A stretch of DNA of 6,874 nt from CAZFLY01 sp964519995 (GTDB lineage Bacteria; Planctomycetota; Phycisphaerae; Sedimentisphaerales; Anaerobacaceae). Both the position numbers and the translations under genes were made by a program. The stretch covers positions 1 to 6,874 of the forward strand of contig CAZFLY010000100.1 in assembly GCA_964519995.1 (NCBI GenBank). Direction: 5' to 3'. The notes beneath the pieces were generated by a model. It was given only the letters and a program-made list of their open reading frames with translations, ran no database searches and was not told the DNA's origin. This document shows, piece by piece, positions 6,284 to 6,874 of this stretch; positions within the stretch are counted from its first letter, which is position 1, and the number at the start of each line of letters is the position of its first letter.

Positions 6284-6349
6284 TTTTGCCACTTAGAGTA
6301 GAGCCCCAGTAAAACTGGGGGCTAAATATAGATTACTTCGTGGCTAAAA
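6284..6349. repeat. Extended imperfect palindrome, REP-like, upstream of ispD
   Basis: Read on the plus strand, the core AGCCCCAGT (6302-6310), loop AAA and ACTGGGGgGCT (6314-6323) form a hairpin of about 9 base pairs with one bulged G. It is preceded by GTAG (6298-6301). Outward, AGTA (6297-6300) can pair with TACT (6334-6337), GCCAC (6288-6292) with GTGGC (6340-6344), and TTTT (6284-6287) with AAAA (6346-6349), with small internal loops. A bulged palindrome with a GTAG foot is the known layout of REP sequences mobilised by RAYT (IS200-type) transposases. No T-run follows on either strand, so it is not a classical terminator. Only one copy is in the window, so repeat status is inferred. Confidence 0.5.
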
Positions 6350-6369
6350 CTCGATACCTCGCCTTACTT

Positions 6370-6874
6370 CTATTGCCCCGGTGCCACTTTATCCAGTCGT
6401 AGCAGGACTGGACTGGACCGACGCATCTTCTTCAAATCAAAGGTTTCTACCGAAACGGCTTGTCTTACTTCTTTATAGCCGGTGAAACTCGCTTGCAGCG
6501 TATATTTTCCCGGTTTTGCTACGAAGTATACTCCCTGATCTGAGTTGATGATTGGCTCAATCAGACCGGTGCTGCCTTGGAGCCAGACGTTCACTGCTGT
6601 CAGCGGCACCCCGTTTTCGTCGACCACCATTACCTGCAGAGATCCTATCTCAATTTTGGGGATGTCAGGGACATCAATATCAAGGTTTTTTTGTTCACCT
6701 TCTGCCAGTTCAAACTCAAGCAACACACCTTTGTCTATGAGCATATTGCCGCCAACCCGATATTCTCCAGCAGGCAGATTGTCGAGTTTATAATTACCAT
6801 TCTCGCCAGGCTTTATGTAGCCGACTACAGTCTTGTCTTTTCTCCATACTGTGAGCCCGTATAGGGCTTTGCCT
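6370..6874 (-). CDS. Protein with carboxypeptidase-regulatory-like beta-sandwich modules, C-terminal part
   Basis: The minus frame is open from the right edge to a TAG at 6370-6372, giving 167 residues of the C-terminus of a larger protein; an ATG at 6744 is internal. Two modules are visible. The first ends with the characteristic GENGNYKLDNLPAGEYRV (23-40). The second spans about 77-142: GSLQVMVVDENGVPL, then DQGVYFVAKPGKYTLQASFTGY (split here for length: DQGVYFVAKPGKY at 112-124 followed by TLQASFTGY), then a final strand. An acidic linker (VPDIPKIEI) joins them. Such Ig-like modules occur in secreted, periplasmic or outer-surface proteins, often beside peptidase or sigma-factor-linked domains; none is in view. 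There is no LPXTG, PEP-CTERM or transmembrane anchor at the C-terminus, which ends LDKVAPGQ. The enzymatic part, if any, lies beyond the window, so function is unknown. Confidence 0.85.
   Translation of the reverse strand, partial: GKALYGLTVWRKDKTVVGYIKPGENGNYKLDNLPAGEYRVGGNMLIDKGVLLEFELAEGEQKNLDIDVPDIPKIEIGSLQVMVVDENGVPLTAVNVWLQGSTGLIEPIINSDQGVYFVAKPGKYTLQASFTGYKEVRQAVSVETFDLKKMRRSSPVLLRLDKVAPGQ

Noticed and set aside
6302..6323. Intrinsic terminator for the gene ending at 6370
   Set aside because: The hairpin is strong, but in the minus direction it is followed by CTCTACTCTAAG, not by a T-tract; treated as a REP-like palindrome instead.

Overview
The window suggests a bacterium of the Planctomycetota, possibly a moderate-GC member of the Phycisphaerae. 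This is an inference from protein character recalled from memory: the long GltX with an extra block after its KLSKR motif, the Cys/His-containing insert in AlaRS, and the uneven use of Shine-Dalgarno sequences. No rRNA or other marker is present to confirm it. Every convincing gene lies on the minus strand, so transcription runs from the right edge to the left edge.

Right part (about 5526-6874): the C-terminal part of a surface- or secretion-type protein with two carboxypeptidase-regulatory-like beta-sandwich modules (6370-6874, cut by the window edge). A 103-base gap follows, holding an extended imperfect palindrome with a GTAG tetranucleotide that looks REP-like. Then comes ispD, the methylerythritol-phosphate pathway cytidylyltransferase, with a clear Shine-Dalgarno sequence.

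Middle and left (1-5525): five tightly spaced genes, gltX - pfkB-family kinase - thpR - recA - alaS, with gaps of 26, 41, 29 and 43 bases. They look like one transcription unit. A good sigma-70-type promoter (TTGACA, 17 bases, TATGCT) sits just upstream of gltX. The unit combines two aminoacyl-tRNA synthetases, an RNA 2',3'-cyclic phosphodiesterase, a sugar/nucleoside kinase and the central recombinase. The thpR(ligT)-recA pair recalls the cinA-ligT-recA arrangement of Deinococcus/Thermus, and recA near alaS recalls proteobacterial order.

The region is essentially housekeeping, and I see no defence system, CRISPR array, transposase, tRNA or rRNA. The points most worth a second look are an insert of roughly 70 residues in GltX that reads like a Cro/CI (XRE)-type helix-turn-helix, the REP-like palindrome upstream of ispD, an unannotated 55-codon frame that exactly bridges ispD and gltX, and cysteine-rich insertions in AlaRS and IspD. 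No stretch longer than about 165 bases lacks a gene.
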